A DNA stretch of 58,161 nucleotides, taken from contig NZ_BMRP01000042.1 of assembly GCF_014648695.1 (NCBI RefSeq), positions 1 through 58,161 on the forward strand. The letters run 5' to 3'. A program made the translations under genes and the position numbers. This document shows positions 33,212-41,874 of the stretch, in pieces. The notes under the pieces were generated by a model that was not told the DNA's origin, ran no database searches, and saw only the letters and a list, made by a program, of their open reading frames with translations. Numbering within the stretch: position 1 is the stretch's first letter; the number at the start of each line of letters is the position of its first letter. This DNA comes from Streptomyces albospinus. Its GTDB lineage: Bacteria > Actinomycetota > Actinomycetes > Streptomycetales > Streptomycetaceae.

Positions 33212-33664
33212 ATGCAGCGTTCACGTGCCATTGCAGGATCCGCGGTACTGGCGGCGGCCGGTATCGCCACGATGGGTCTGGCCACCACGGCATCGGCCGC
33301 GCCGGCGAGTGCCGCGGCGTACAACGGAGCGTGCGGCACCGGATATCGTGTCGTGAATTCCCTACCGGTCACCGGAAAAGGAACCGTATATCTCATGTAC
33401 AGCGCGAAGACCGGAAAGAACTGCGTCGTGACGGTCCGGAACAGCCCCGGTAAGCCGGTGTTCCTCTACACGTATCTCGGACCCTCCGACGGCAGCTCCG
33501 ACACGGTTTTCGACAGCGGTAATTACACCTCCTATGCGGGCCCGGTGTATCTCGCGGCGAAAGGCCGGTGTGTGGACTGGGGCGGGACCGTCGAGACGGT
33601 GAGCGTCAGCGTCTCCGGCTCGAACTGCGGGCGGCTGGCGCCCGGGGTCGTGACGCACCGCTGA
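33212..33664 (+). CDS. spore-associated protein SapA-like secreted protein
   Basis: A 150-residue exported protein. After the signal peptide (AGSAVLAAAGIATMGLATTA) the mature part YNGACGTGYRVVNSLPVTGK, GTVYLMYSAKTGKNCVVTVR and GNYTSYAGPVYLAAKGRC resembles the Streptomyces spore-associated protein SapA. Four cysteines could form two disulfides. ATG 33212 follows GACGGGGG. It is a surface or spore-coat protein by homology; function is unknown. Confidence 0.72.
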   Translation: MQRSRAIAGSAVLAAAGIATMGLATTASAAPASAAAYNGACGTGYRVVNSLPVTGKGTVYLMYSAKTGKNCVVTVRNSPGKPVFLYTYLGPSDGSSDTVFDSGNYTSYAGPVYLAAKGRCVDWGGTVETVSVSVSGSNCGRLAPGVVTHR

Positions 33665-33699
33665 CGCACCCGGTTCGGTGGGGGAATCCGGCAGGCAGT

Positions 33700-34386
33700 T
33701 CAATACCCCGTCGGCCGCACCAGTCCGGTCTCGTAGGCGAAGACCGTGGCCTGCGTCCGGTCCCGCAGGCCCAACTTTACCAGGATGCGGCCCACATGGG
33801 TCTTCACGGTCTGCTCCGCCACCACCAGGCCCGCCGCGATCTCGGCGTTCGACAGGCCCTGGGCGATCAGTGACAGCACCTCCGTCTCGCGCTCCGTCAG
33901 TCCGCCGACGCGATCCTTGAGCGGGGCCCGCGGGGCGCCGGTCATCCGGGAGAACTCGGCGATCAGCCGCTTGGTGATGCTCGGGGCCAGAAGGGCGTCT
34001 CCGGCCGCCACCACCCTTACCGCCTGGGCGAGTTCATCGGCCGAGGCGTCCTTGAGGAGGAAGCCGGAGGCGCCCGCGCGCAGCGCCTCGTAGACATATT
34101 CGTCGAGGTCGAAGGTGGTCAGGACGAGGACCTTGACGGTGGCACCGGGCGGTTCGGTGATCCGGCGGGTGGCCTCGATGCCGCCGAGCTCCGGCATCCG
34201 GATGTCCATCAGGACGACGTCCGGAGCGAGTTCGGTGACCTTGGCGACCGCGTCGAGGCCGTCCACGGCCTGGCCGACGACCTCGATTCCGGGTTCGGCG
34301 TTGAGCAGCACGGTGAATCCCTGACGGACCATCATCTGGTCGTCCGCGATCAGTACGCGGATGGCGGTGGTGGTGGCGGTCGTCAT
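33700..34386 (-). CDS. LuxR/NarL-family response regulator
   Basis: A 228-residue two-component regulator. The receiver domain has phospho-acceptor Asp61 in DVVLMDIRMPE and acidic pair DD at 15-16; the switch threonine and lysine are in VLVLTTFDLDEYV and GFLLKDASADEL. The C-terminal helix-turn-helix is LTERETEVLSLIAQGLSNAE followed by VAEQTVKTHVGRILVKLGLR. Its ATG overlaps the stop of the histidine kinase gene in ATGA, so they are a cognate pair. Confidence 0.92.
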   Translation of the reverse strand: MTTATTTAIRVLIADDQMMVRQGFTVLLNAEPGIEVVGQAVDGLDAVAKVTELAPDVVLMDIRMPELGGIEATRRITEPPGATVKVLVLTTFDLDEYVYEALRAGASGFLLKDASADELAQAVRVVAAGDALLAPSITKRLIAEFSRMTGAPRAPLKDRVGGLTERETEVLSLIAQGLSNAEIAAGLVVAEQTVKTHVGRILVKLGLRDRTQATVFAYETGLVRPTGY

Positions 34387-35720
34387 CGGGTGTCCTCGGC
34401 GGGGGCGGCGGGCAGGTTCGGGGTGCGGGCGGGGAGGATCGCGGTCACTTCGTATCCGCCGTCGGGGGTGGGACCGGTGGCCAGTTCGCCGCCGAGCATG
34501 GTGGCGCGTTCGCGCATGCCCAGCAGGCCGTGCCCGGTGCCCGTGGAGGGCGGGGCGGGGCCGTCGGGCGCGGTGTTGGTGACCCGGAGGGTCAGGTCGT
34601 GGCGCCGGTAGCCGATCTCGACGCGTACCGCCGCCCCGGGGGCGTGCCGCATCGCGTTGCTGAGCGCCTCCTGGACGATGCGGAACGCGGAGAGTTCGGC
34701 GCCGGGCGAGAGCGGGCGCGGCTCGCCGGCGGTCTCGACGGACACGTCGAGGCCGGCGCCGCGTACATTGCCGACCAGTTCGCCGAGCCGGTCGAGGGTG
34801 GGCTGCGGGGCGTGCCGGGCGCTCTCCGACAGGGCGTCCTCGGAGCGCAGCACGTCGAGCACCCGGCGGAGTTCGGTGAGCGCCTCGACCGCGTTCTGGC
34901 GGATGCCGCGGAGGTTCTCCCTCAGCTCGTCGGAGGGGTTGTCGGCGAGGTGCGGGGCGACCTGCGCCTGGATCGAGATCACCGACATGTGGTGGGCGAC
35001 CACATCGTGCAGTTCCCGCGCGATCCGGCTGCGCTCCTCCAGGAGGGTGCGCCGGGCGCGTTCCTCGGCGGTGAGCTCTTCCTGCGCGACGAGTTCGGTT
35101 CGGGCCACCTGCCGGCCGCGCAGTGCGGTGCCGACCACGACGGAGAGGGTGAGGACGGCGACGGGGAAGCGCGCGTCGTTGAACCGGCCGGAGAGCACCG
35201 CATTGGTGAACAGGCCCGTCAGCACGTCGATCACCAGCATCTCGACGGCGATCCGGGGCCGGACCCGCAGCGCCGCCAGGAACAGCACCGCCGCCTGGAG
35301 AGGGAGCCCGCTCTGGTACCAGGGCAGTGGGGTGAACGGCTCGATATGTCCCGCCGCGTGGTACGCGACCAGGACCATGGCTCCGGTCGACACCCACCAG
35401 GCCGGGACCGGGCGGTACAGCGCGGCGACGGGCGCCGCCGACTGGAGCGAGGCGACGAGGAGGCCATAGGGCAGGCCCATCCCGTAGGCGAAGGCATACC
35501 GGTTCGTGTCGACGGCGAGCAGGACCACCGCGGCCAGCAGCAGCGGCATCACGATCGCCGGTCGCCAGTCCAGCCAGCGCGGGCGATGCGCGGTGCTCGG
35601 CAGCGGATCGTCGCCGGCCGTCGTCCACAGGTCCTCGCGCAGGTTGCGCGGCACCGCGCGCACCGCCGCCACCAGCCGTTCGGCCCGGTTCCCCCTCTTC
35701 ACGGGATGCACCTTAGGCAC
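34383..35720 (-). CDS. sensor histidine kinase (DesK/NarX type)
   Basis: A 445-residue membrane kinase. About six hydrophobic segments lie in residues 52-210, then HisKA_3 with the phospho-acceptor in IARELHDVVAHHMSVISIQA and HATPase_c with VQEALSNAMRHAPG and TGHGLLGMRERATMLGGEL. No extracellular sensory domain is evident, so it may sense the membrane. It overlaps the regulator gene by four bases and the acyltransferase gene by eight. Confidence 0.9.
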   Translation of the reverse strand: MPKVHPVKRGNRAERLVAAVRAVPRNLREDLWTTAGDDPLPSTAHRPRWLDWRPAIVMPLLLAAVVLLAVDTNRYAFAYGMGLPYGLLVASLQSAAPVAALYRPVPAWWVSTGAMVLVAYHAAGHIEPFTPLPWYQSGLPLQAAVLFLAALRVRPRIAVEMLVIDVLTGLFTNAVLSGRFNDARFPVAVLTLSVVVGTALRGRQVARTELVAQEELTAEERARRTLLEERSRIARELHDVVAHHMSVISIQAQVAPHLADNPSDELRENLRGIRQNAVEALTELRRVLDVLRSEDALSESARHAPQPTLDRLGELVGNVRGAGLDVSVETAGEPRPLSPGAELSAFRIVQEALSNAMRHAPGAAVRVEIGYRRHDLTLRVTNTAPDGPAPPSTGTGHGLLGMRERATMLGGELATGPTPDGGYEVTAILPARTPNLPAAPAEDTR

Positions 35721-36966
35721 GGGGCGCCACCGCCGGTCGGGCGGGGCGCCCTTCGCGGATCACCGGGGCGGGCGGCTGCGGCCCGCGCGGTCCGGGCGCA
35801 CCGGGTGTGTGCGGCCCGCGCGGAGCGTCCGTCCCGCGCCGGCGGGGCCGGTGCTGTTCGTACGTGCGGAACGCGGCCCAGCAGACCAGCAGGGCACCCG
35901 CGAACACCGGGAGCCACAGCAGCCGGGCGAGTATCCAGGCGGGGCCGTCGGGTGCAGTGTGCAGACCGGGCAGGGGGCCGGCGATATACAGGCCGGTGGC
36001 GGTGACCGCCATCATCGAGGTCTGGTGCCAGAGGAAGACGGTCATCGCGGAGAGGTTCAGCACGGCCACGGCGGCCCAGACGGCGGGGCGCCGCAGCACC
36101 CGGTTCAGCGGGTCGCGCAGCAGCAGGGCCGCGCCGCACTGGGCGAGGCCGAAGGTGGCCGCGGCGAGCGTGGGCGGGTTGAGGTTGGAGATCGCGGCGC
36201 CGGGGACGCCGACCATCGAGGCGGGGTAGCCGGCGAACAGGATCAGCCCGGCGGTGGCCGCGGCCCCGGTGAGCAGCAGCGCCCAGCCGGCCGTCCGGCC
36301 GCGCAGGCCCCCGCGGGACCAGGTCGCGCCGAGGCAGTACGGGACGAGCCAGCCCGCCGGCAGGTTGAGCCAGCCGAGCCAGCCCGGGGCGCCGCAGCCG
36401 AAGCGGAGGACGTCGACGAGCAGGACGACGGCGAGCGGCCACAGCGGATGCAGCCGGGCGACCAGCGGGGTCGCTGCCGTCAGTGCGGCGAAGACCAGCA
36501 GGAACCACAGCGGGGACAGGACGAGTTTGACCAGTGTGTGGACGGTCTCGAAGCCGACGCCGGAGGCGAGCATCGCGCCGGTGGCGACGGTCCAGACCGC
36601 AAGGACGGCGGCGACCGGCCGGAACAGCCGGGCGAGACGGGCGTGCAGCCAGTGCCGGTAGGCCGTGCCGCGGACGCGGGCGGAGGCGTGGCTCCTGGCG
36701 GCCACCTGACCGCCCACCAGGAAGAACACCGCCAGGGTCTGGAACAGCCAGGATATGGGGGCCAGTTGGGGCATGGTCCGGAGCGGGCTGGCGACGTGCA
36801 GGGTGCCGCTGTCCGCGATCAGCGCGGTGACCAGCCAGTGGCCGAGCACCACGCCGAGGATGGCGAAGGCGCGCAGTGCGTCGGTGGCCCGGTCGCGCCC
36901 GGGCGGGGTGGCGAGCACGATCCGGCGGATCAGGGCCCGCACTGCGGATCTCACGGAGTCACGCAT
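35713..36966 (-). CDS. membrane acyltransferase (acyltransferase 3/OafA type)
   Basis: A 417-residue integral protein with about 10 helices. The conserved histidine region is ILGVVLGHWLVTAL near residue 42, followed by VFFLVGGQVAARSH and WLHARLARLFRPVAAVLAVW. It would O-acylate an exported or surface sugar. The last 45 residues are proline-, glycine- and arginine-rich and probably disordered. It overlaps both neighbours by eight bases, in an operon with the kinase pair. Confidence 0.82.
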   Translation of the reverse strand: MRDSVRSAVRALIRRIVLATPPGRDRATDALRAFAILGVVLGHWLVTALIADSGTLHVASPLRTMPQLAPISWLFQTLAVFFLVGGQVAARSHASARVRGTAYRHWLHARLARLFRPVAAVLAVWTVATGAMLASGVGFETVHTLVKLVLSPLWFLLVFAALTAATPLVARLHPLWPLAVVLLVDVLRFGCGAPGWLGWLNLPAGWLVPYCLGATWSRGGLRGRTAGWALLLTGAAATAGLILFAGYPASMVGVPGAAISNLNPPTLAAATFGLAQCGAALLLRDPLNRVLRRPAVWAAVAVLNLSAMTVFLWHQTSMMAVTATGLYIAGPLPGLHTAPDGPAWILARLLWLPVFAGALLVCWAAFRTYEQHRPRRRGTDAPRGPHTPGAPGPRGPQPPAPVIREGRPARPAVAPRA

Positions 36967-37981
36967 GACGGCCTTCCTGGGCAGCGGCCCGATCGGAGAG
37001 GGCGGCGTCCGGCCCGTCGGGGTCGGCGAACCGTCCGGTGACGATGCGGGCGAGGTTGGTGACGGATGCGGAGCCGGGCTTCAGGTAGTCGCTGTGGCCG
37101 CCCCGGCCCGCCGGGAAGACCCGGGCACCGAACTCCGGGGAGACCGGATCGGTCCCGAACCCGACGGTGACGAAGAGAAGTCGGAGCCGGGCGTGCGGGA
37201 CGTCGGCGATCCGGTCGCCGGTGCCGCGGCCGGCCCAGACGGTGGCCCGGGTGCGCAGGGCGGCGGCGCTGTCGTAGCCGGTGCCGGGGCTGCCGTAGAA
37301 GACGATGTCCGCCACGGCGAGTCCGGAGGCGGCCCGGGCGCAGACCACCGATCCGTAGGAGTGGCAGAGGAGGGAGATGCGGGAGGCGGGCCGGGCCGCG
37401 CTCAACTCCCCGATGAACTCCCGCAGGTGCGGGGCGGCTGCGTCGGCACGGCCGGTGGTGATCGCCTCGGCGCTCACCATGGTGGGCGTGGCGTAGCCGA
37501 GCCAGGCGACGACCGCGGTCCGGGTGCCCGCTTCCTGCCGGAGCTGCCGCTGGAGCGCCAGCGCCCCGGCGCGGAAGCGTCCGTACGTCTCGAAGCCGGT
37601 GTCCGAGCCCGGGACGAGCACGGCGATCCGCTCGGCGCGGGAGAGGTCGCCGTAGACCTCGGCGCTGCGACCGCCGTCGCGGCCGTCGAAGGAGAGGAAG
37701 TGGCGCGCGGGGACGGCCATGGCGTGCAGCGCGGTGGCCCGCTTGTGGTCGCCGTGGGCGGCGGCGGTCCGCTCGGCCGCGCTGATGTCACGGCGGGTGG
37801 TGGCGTACCGCTCGGCGAGGGCGGCGGAGGTGGCGTTCCGCAGCGGGGCGACAGCCGTGGGGGCGGGCGCCGGTACGGCCGTGGGGCGGGCGGCACCCGA
37901 TACGGGTATGGCCACCGAGGCGGTGACCAGCACGGCCAGCAGGGTGCGGGGCAGGCGGCGACTGCGCGGGCGGGACGCCAT
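36959..37981 (-). CDS. exported alpha/beta hydrolase (DUF1023 type)
   Basis: A 340-residue protein with a signal peptide (PRTLLAVLVTASVAIPVSGA). The alpha/beta hydrolase domain has the nucleophile in LLCHSYGSVVCARAA, and VFYGSPGTGYDSA, which are typical of the DUF1023 group found in actinobacteria. ATG 37981 follows GGAAGGACC. It is the first gene of the four-gene operon with the acyltransferase, kinase and regulator. The substrate may be a surface ester. The promoter should lie in 37982-38258, where I see no gene. Confidence 0.78.
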   Translation of the reverse strand: MASRPRSRRLPRTLLAVLVTASVAIPVSGAARPTAVPAPAPTAVAPLRNATSAALAERYATTRRDISAAERTAAAHGDHKRATALHAMAVPARHFLSFDGRDGGRSAEVYGDLSRAERIAVLVPGSDTGFETYGRFRAGALALQRQLRQEAGTRTAVVAWLGYATPTMVSAEAITTGRADAAAPHLREFIGELSAARPASRISLLCHSYGSVVCARAASGLAVADIVFYGSPGTGYDSAAALRTRATVWAGRGTGDRIADVPHARLRLLFVTVGFGTDPVSPEFGARVFPAGRGGHSDYLKPGSASVTNLARIVTGRFADPDGPDAALSDRAAAQEGRHA

Positions 37982-38258
37982 GGCGGGTGGTCCTTCCGTA
38001 CCGGAGGTGGGTGGTGGTTCCGGCACCGAAGCTATGGAGCACGGCGTGTGGTCGGCGTCCCGCCGTGGAGCCACCGTCCGCGTAGCTCTCAGGTATTACG
38101 GGTAGGGGGTGGGGCGCGTGGGGGTGGCGCGGAGGCGGCGATGTGCCGGTCGGTCACGTGGTCTTGACTATGCGTCAGAATCGCGGGCTGGGCACGAATG
38201 GCCGAGGTTGCGTCAGCGCCTGCATACCCGACGCTGCACCAGCCCCACTGAGGATCCG

Positions 38259-39353
38259 TCAGCGGTAGTGCGGGGCCGGTCCGCTGCTCTCCCGCCGTTC
38301 CAGGTGCGGGAGTTCGCCCTGTACGGTGCGGGGCGGTCCGCCGCCGAGGAAGGCGAGGAGTTCGGTGGCGGCGAGCCGGCCGAAGCCCGGGGTGTCGCGG
38401 ACCAGTGCGGTCAGCCGGGGGTGGGTGACCCGGCACAGCGGGGAGTCGTCCCAGGCGACGATGGACAGCTCGCCCGGCACGGAGATGCCGCGCCCGGCCG
38501 CCACCGAGGCGCCGGCCACCGCCATCACGTCGTTGTCGTAGATGATCGCGGTGGGGGGTGCGGCGGCGTCGAGGATGCGGCGGGTGGCCTCGGCGCCTTC
38601 GGCGTCGGAGTAGTCGGTGGTCACCGAGCGGACCTGCCGCTCGTCGAGGCCCCGCAGGCCGGCTTCGGCGCGCAGCGAGCGGATCCGGCGAGCCGTGTGG
38701 GCGAGGCCGGGCATGCCCGCGACATGCGCGATGCGGCGGTGGCCGAGGCCGTGGAGGTGGTCGAGGATCCGTGCCATGGCCTTGGCGTCGTCGGCCCAGA
38801 CGGTGGAGAGCACGGGGTGCGGGGCGGGGGGTTCGGCGGCCGGTCCGGGGGTGGCCGGGCCACCGATGACGACCGCGGGGAGGCCGAGTGCGGCGAGGAG
38901 TTCCGGCCGGGGGTCCTGCGTGCGGGGGTCGACGACCAGGACGCCGTCCACCCGGCGTTCGGCCCACCAGCGGCGGTAGAGGGCGCACTCGGTGTCCAGG
39001 TCCTCGACGACCTGGAAGAGGAGCGCGGTCTTCCGCGCGGAGAGCACCTCTTGGATGCCGGAGACGAGTTGGAGGAAGAACGACTCCACGCCGAGGGTCC
39101 GGGCGGGGCGGGCCAGCACCAGGCCCAGGCAGTCGGCGCGTTCGCCGGAGAGCGCGCGGGCGGCGCTGTTGGCCTGCCAGCCCAGCTCCTCCGCGACGCG
39201 CCGTACCCGGGCGCGGGTGTCCCGGGAGACCCCCGGCCGGTCGTTCAGCGCGAAGGAGACGGCGCTCTCGGACACCCCGGCGCGGCGGGCGATGTCCTTG
39301 ATCGTCGGCCGGCGCGCGGGTTTGCGGCGGGACGCCTCACCGGGCGCTGTCAT
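38259..39353 (-). CDS. LacI-family transcriptional regulator of the glycan locus
   Basis: A 364-residue repressor. The helix-turn-helix is TIKDIARRAGVSESAVSFAL with hinge SRDTRARVRRVAEELGWQAN; the ligand domain is a periplasmic-binding fold (VDGVLVVDP, SIVAWDDSPLCRVTHPRLT). ATG 39353 follows GGGAGGAG. It is divergent from the binding-protein gene, with two copies of the same operator between them. It most likely represses the sugar transport and glycosidase genes until the glycan or its breakdown product binds. Confidence 0.88.
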   Translation of the reverse strand: MTAPGEASRRKPARRPTIKDIARRAGVSESAVSFALNDRPGVSRDTRARVRRVAEELGWQANSAARALSGERADCLGLVLARPARTLGVESFFLQLVSGIQEVLSARKTALLFQVVEDLDTECALYRRWWAERRVDGVLVVDPRTQDPRPELLAALGLPAVVIGGPATPGPAAEPPAPHPVLSTVWADDAKAMARILDHLHGLGHRRIAHVAGMPGLAHTARRIRSLRAEAGLRGLDERQVRSVTTDYSDAEGAEATRRILDAAAPPTAIIYDNDVMAVAGASVAAGRGISVPGELSIVAWDDSPLCRVTHPRLTALVRDTPGFGRLAATELLAFLGGGPPRTVQGELPHLERRESSGPAPHYR

Positions 39354-39370
39354 GCCGGCGCTCCTCCCGT

Positions 39371-39386
39371 GCTGAACCGCATTAGT
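39371..39386. promoter_or_regulatory. LacI operator candidate 1
   Basis: On the minus strand it reads ACTAATGCGGTTCAGC, matching operator 2 at 14 of 16 positions. It lies 17 bases before the LacI start codon and suggests autoregulation. Confidence 0.65.
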
Positions 39387-39465
39387 GCACGACAGTCTGA
39401 TCAGGGCCGCGCGGCATGTCAATCGGATGCCGGCCCCCGCTGAAGAATCGCTTGCGGTCGGAGTA

Positions 39466-39495
39466 TTGACACCCGCTAAATCGCATTAGTAGCGT
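39466..39495 (+). promoter_or_regulatory. promoter of the glycan uptake operon
   Basis: TTGACA at 39466-39471 is a perfect -35 hexamer. TAGCGT at 39490-39495 is an acceptable -10 with an 18-base spacer. The second operator fills the spacer, so repressor binding would block RNA polymerase. Confidence 0.65.
39475..39490. promoter_or_regulatory. LacI operator candidate 2
   Basis: On the minus strand it reads ACTAATGCGATTTAGC, a near-palindrome with CTAA/TTAG ends. It sits between the -35 and -10 boxes of the operon promoter and matches the site before the LacI gene. Confidence 0.7.
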
Positions 39496-39604
39496 CAGCC
39501 GCATCGTCGCCGGAGGTTCGTCGGAACCGCCGTGGAGATCCGGATTCACTTCGGAATATTTCTGGTCGGAGCACCTGAGCCACATCTGAGCCAAGGAGCC
39601 AGCC

Positions 39605-40900
39605 GTGCGTCGTTTATCCCGCCGGGCAGCCGCCGCCACCGCGGTTCTGATCACCTCGGCACTCTCCTTGACCGGGTGCGGAGCCCCAGGTGAAGCGGGC
39701 GGATCGGACAGCGCCTCGGGGAAGGTCGAAGGGCAGGTCACCTTTCAGACCTGGAATCTCAAGACACATTTCAAGAAGTACTTCGACGGGGTCATCGCGG
39801 ACTTCGAGAAGAAATATCCCGACGCCCAGGTGAAATGGGTCGATCAGCCGGCCGAGGGGTATCCGGAAAAGCTGAGTGCGGATGCCGCGGGCGGGACGCT
39901 GCCGGATGTGGTGAATGTGTCACCGGATCTCGCGTATCCGCTGGCGAAGGCCGGGCTGGCGCTGAATCTGGAAAAGGCGGCGGGGAAGTACCGCGGCGAG
40001 TATCTGGAAGCGGCGTGGCAGAGCCATGGGATGCCGGGATTGCAGGGCGTCTATGCCTTTCCGTGGTATCTGAACACCGGGCCGATGTTCTACAACAAGG
40101 ATCTGTTCCGCAAGGCCGGTCTGGATCCGGACAAGCCGCCCACCACATACGACCAGCTCTTCCGGGACGCGGTGGCGATGGCGCAGAAGAGCGGCCGGAA
40201 GATCGCGATGCTGGCGAGTACGCCGTCGATCGAGGATTTCGGGCGCTACGGCGTACGGCTGATGAACGCACAGGGCACCGCCTTCACGTTCAACGAGCCC
40301 AGAGGCGTCGACCTGCTCCAGCACTACAAGGAGCTGTACGCGGCCGGGGCGCTGGACTCGCAGGCGCTCACCGCCCAGGCGGAGTCCGCCGGGCGGAAGT
40401 TCGAGCAGCAGTCGGTGGCCATGAACCCGGGCAGCGCGCTCGATCTGGGGAACTTCAAGAAGGACGCCCCGAGCCTCTACAAGAACATCGGCATCACGGA
40501 CGCGGTGAACAACACCGGTAAGGCCAACATGTACGTCCAGGGCCTGATGGTGAACGCGCAGAGCAAGGTCAAGCCGGCGGCCGTGACCTTTGCGCACTTC
40601 GTCACCGACCGGCAGAACCAGATGGCGTTCGCGAAGCAGGTCACGATCTTCCCGAGCACGAAGGGCTCGCTGGACGATCCGTACTTCACCGAGGAGGACG
40701 GAACGGATGCGACCCGGGTGCGGGTGGCGTCGGCCAAGTCCCTGAAGACCGCGGTGAATTACACCCCGGTACTGCTCAGCGACCAGATGAAGACGGTGCT
40801 GCGCAATGCCGTCGCGAAGGCCGTTCAGGGCAAGCAGTCGCCGAAGGCGGCACTGGACGATGCGGTGGCGGAGTGCACTCGCCTCCTCAAGACCGGTTGA
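39605..40900 (+). CDS. sugar ABC transporter substrate-binding lipoprotein
   Basis: A 431-residue extracytoplasmic oligosaccharide-binding protein (family 1). Start GTG 39605 with AAGGAG six bases before; lipoprotein signal ends SALSLTGCGAP. Binding-protein features include VTFQTWNLKTHFKKYFDGV, PDVVNVSPDLAYPLAKAG, YAFPWYLNTGPMFYNKDLF, and the C-terminal ALDDAVAECTRLLK. Codon 4 is TTA (39614-39616), the rare leucine codon read by the bldA tRNA, so translation should depend on bldA. It heads the operon of two permeases and three glycosidases and probably binds released N-glycan. Confidence 0.9.
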   Translation: MRRLSRRAAAATAVLITSALSLTGCGAPGEAGGSDSASGKVEGQVTFQTWNLKTHFKKYFDGVIADFEKKYPDAQVKWVDQPAEGYPEKLSADAAGGTLPDVVNVSPDLAYPLAKAGLALNLEKAAGKYRGEYLEAAWQSHGMPGLQGVYAFPWYLNTGPMFYNKDLFRKAGLDPDKPPTTYDQLFRDAVAMAQKSGRKIAMLASTPSIEDFGRYGVRLMNAQGTAFTFNEPRGVDLLQHYKELYAAGALDSQALTAQAESAGRKFEQQSVAMNPGSALDLGNFKKDAPSLYKNIGITDAVNNTGKANMYVQGLMVNAQSKVKPAAVTFAHFVTDRQNQMAFAKQVTIFPSTKGSLDDPYFTEEDGTDATRVRVASAKSLKTAVNYTPVLLSDQMKTVLRNAVAKAVQGKQSPKAALDDAVAECTRLLKTG

Positions 40901-40908
40901 GGCGGGCC

Positions 40909-41874
40909 ATGGCACGGCAAACCGCCCTTGAGGGCCGCCGGGTCACCGGTCCGCGCGGGTTTCCCGCGTCCCGTACGGCCCGGCCGTTCCGCGGATCCCG
41001 CGGCATCCGCAGGCAGCTGACGGTCACGCCGTGGCTGTTCCTGGCGCCCGGACTGCTGATCGTCGGCGGATTCAGCCTCTATCCCTTTCTCAGCACGGTG
41101 GCGCATTCCTTCACCGATGCCCGCACCCTCACCGCGGGGCGGTTCGTCGGCGGCGCCAATTACCAGGAACTGGTCCACGACGCGCTGTTCTGGACGGGGC
41201 TGCGCAACAGCCTGCTCTACGTCCTGGGTGCCGTGCCGCTGCTGGTGGTACTGCCGCTGCTGCTGGCCCTGTTGGTCCAGCGGCAGATTCCGGGGATCGC
41301 CTTCTTCCGGGCCGCGTTCTACACGCCGGTGGTCGCCTCGGTCGTGGTGGTCGGGCTGGTCTGGGTGTGGCTGCTGGACGACCGGGGGCTGATCAACGCG
41401 CTGCTGGAGGCGGTGGGGTTCGGCCGGGTCGGGTTTCTCGGCGATCCCTGGCTGCTGCTGCTCAGCGCGATGGCGGTGACGGTCTGGAAGGGACTCGGCT
41501 ACTACATGATCATTTATCTGGCGGCGCTGGCCGACGTCCCCCGGGAGCTGCACGAGGCGTGCGCCGTCGACGGTGCCGGGCCGGTGCGCCGCTTTCTGAC
41601 CGTCACCGTGCCGGCGGTGCGTTCCACGATGGTGCTGGTGGCCGCGCTCTCCTCGGTCAACGCGTTCAAGGTGTTCTCCGAGGTCTATCTGATGGCGGGG
41701 CCGACCGGCGGTCCCGGCGGCGAGGACACCACGCTGGTGATGCTCGTCCGGCAGGTCGGCACCGGGCTGAGCGGCCGGGTGGGCTACGCCTCGGCGCTGT
41801 CCGTCGTGGTCTTCGTCCTCACCCTCGGGCTGATGCTGCTGGTGCTGCGGGCCCAACGCCGGGAGGACGGATGA
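40909..41874 (+). CDS. sugar ABC transporter permease (MalF type)
   Basis: A 321-residue inner-membrane permease of the CUT1 class with six helices, the first at TPWLFLAPGLLIVGGFSLYP. The ATPase-contact EAA loop is ELHEACAVDGAGPVRRFLTV. The ATG is preceded by GGCGGGCC. It overlaps the next permease gene in ATGA. No ATPase gene is present; in Streptomyces such systems share the MsiK ATPase. Confidence 0.9.
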   Translation: MARQTALEGRRVTGPRGFPASRTARPFRGSRGIRRQLTVTPWLFLAPGLLIVGGFSLYPFLSTVAHSFTDARTLTAGRFVGGANYQELVHDALFWTGLRNSLLYVLGAVPLLVVLPLLLALLVQRQIPGIAFFRAAFYTPVVASVVVVGLVWVWLLDDRGLINALLEAVGFGRVGFLGDPWLLLLSAMAVTVWKGLGYYMIIYLAALADVPRELHEACAVDGAGPVRRFLTVTVPAVRSTMVLVAALSSVNAFKVFSEVYLMAGPTGGPGGEDTTLVMLVRQVGTGLSGRVGYASALSVVVFVLTLGLMLLVLRAQRREDG

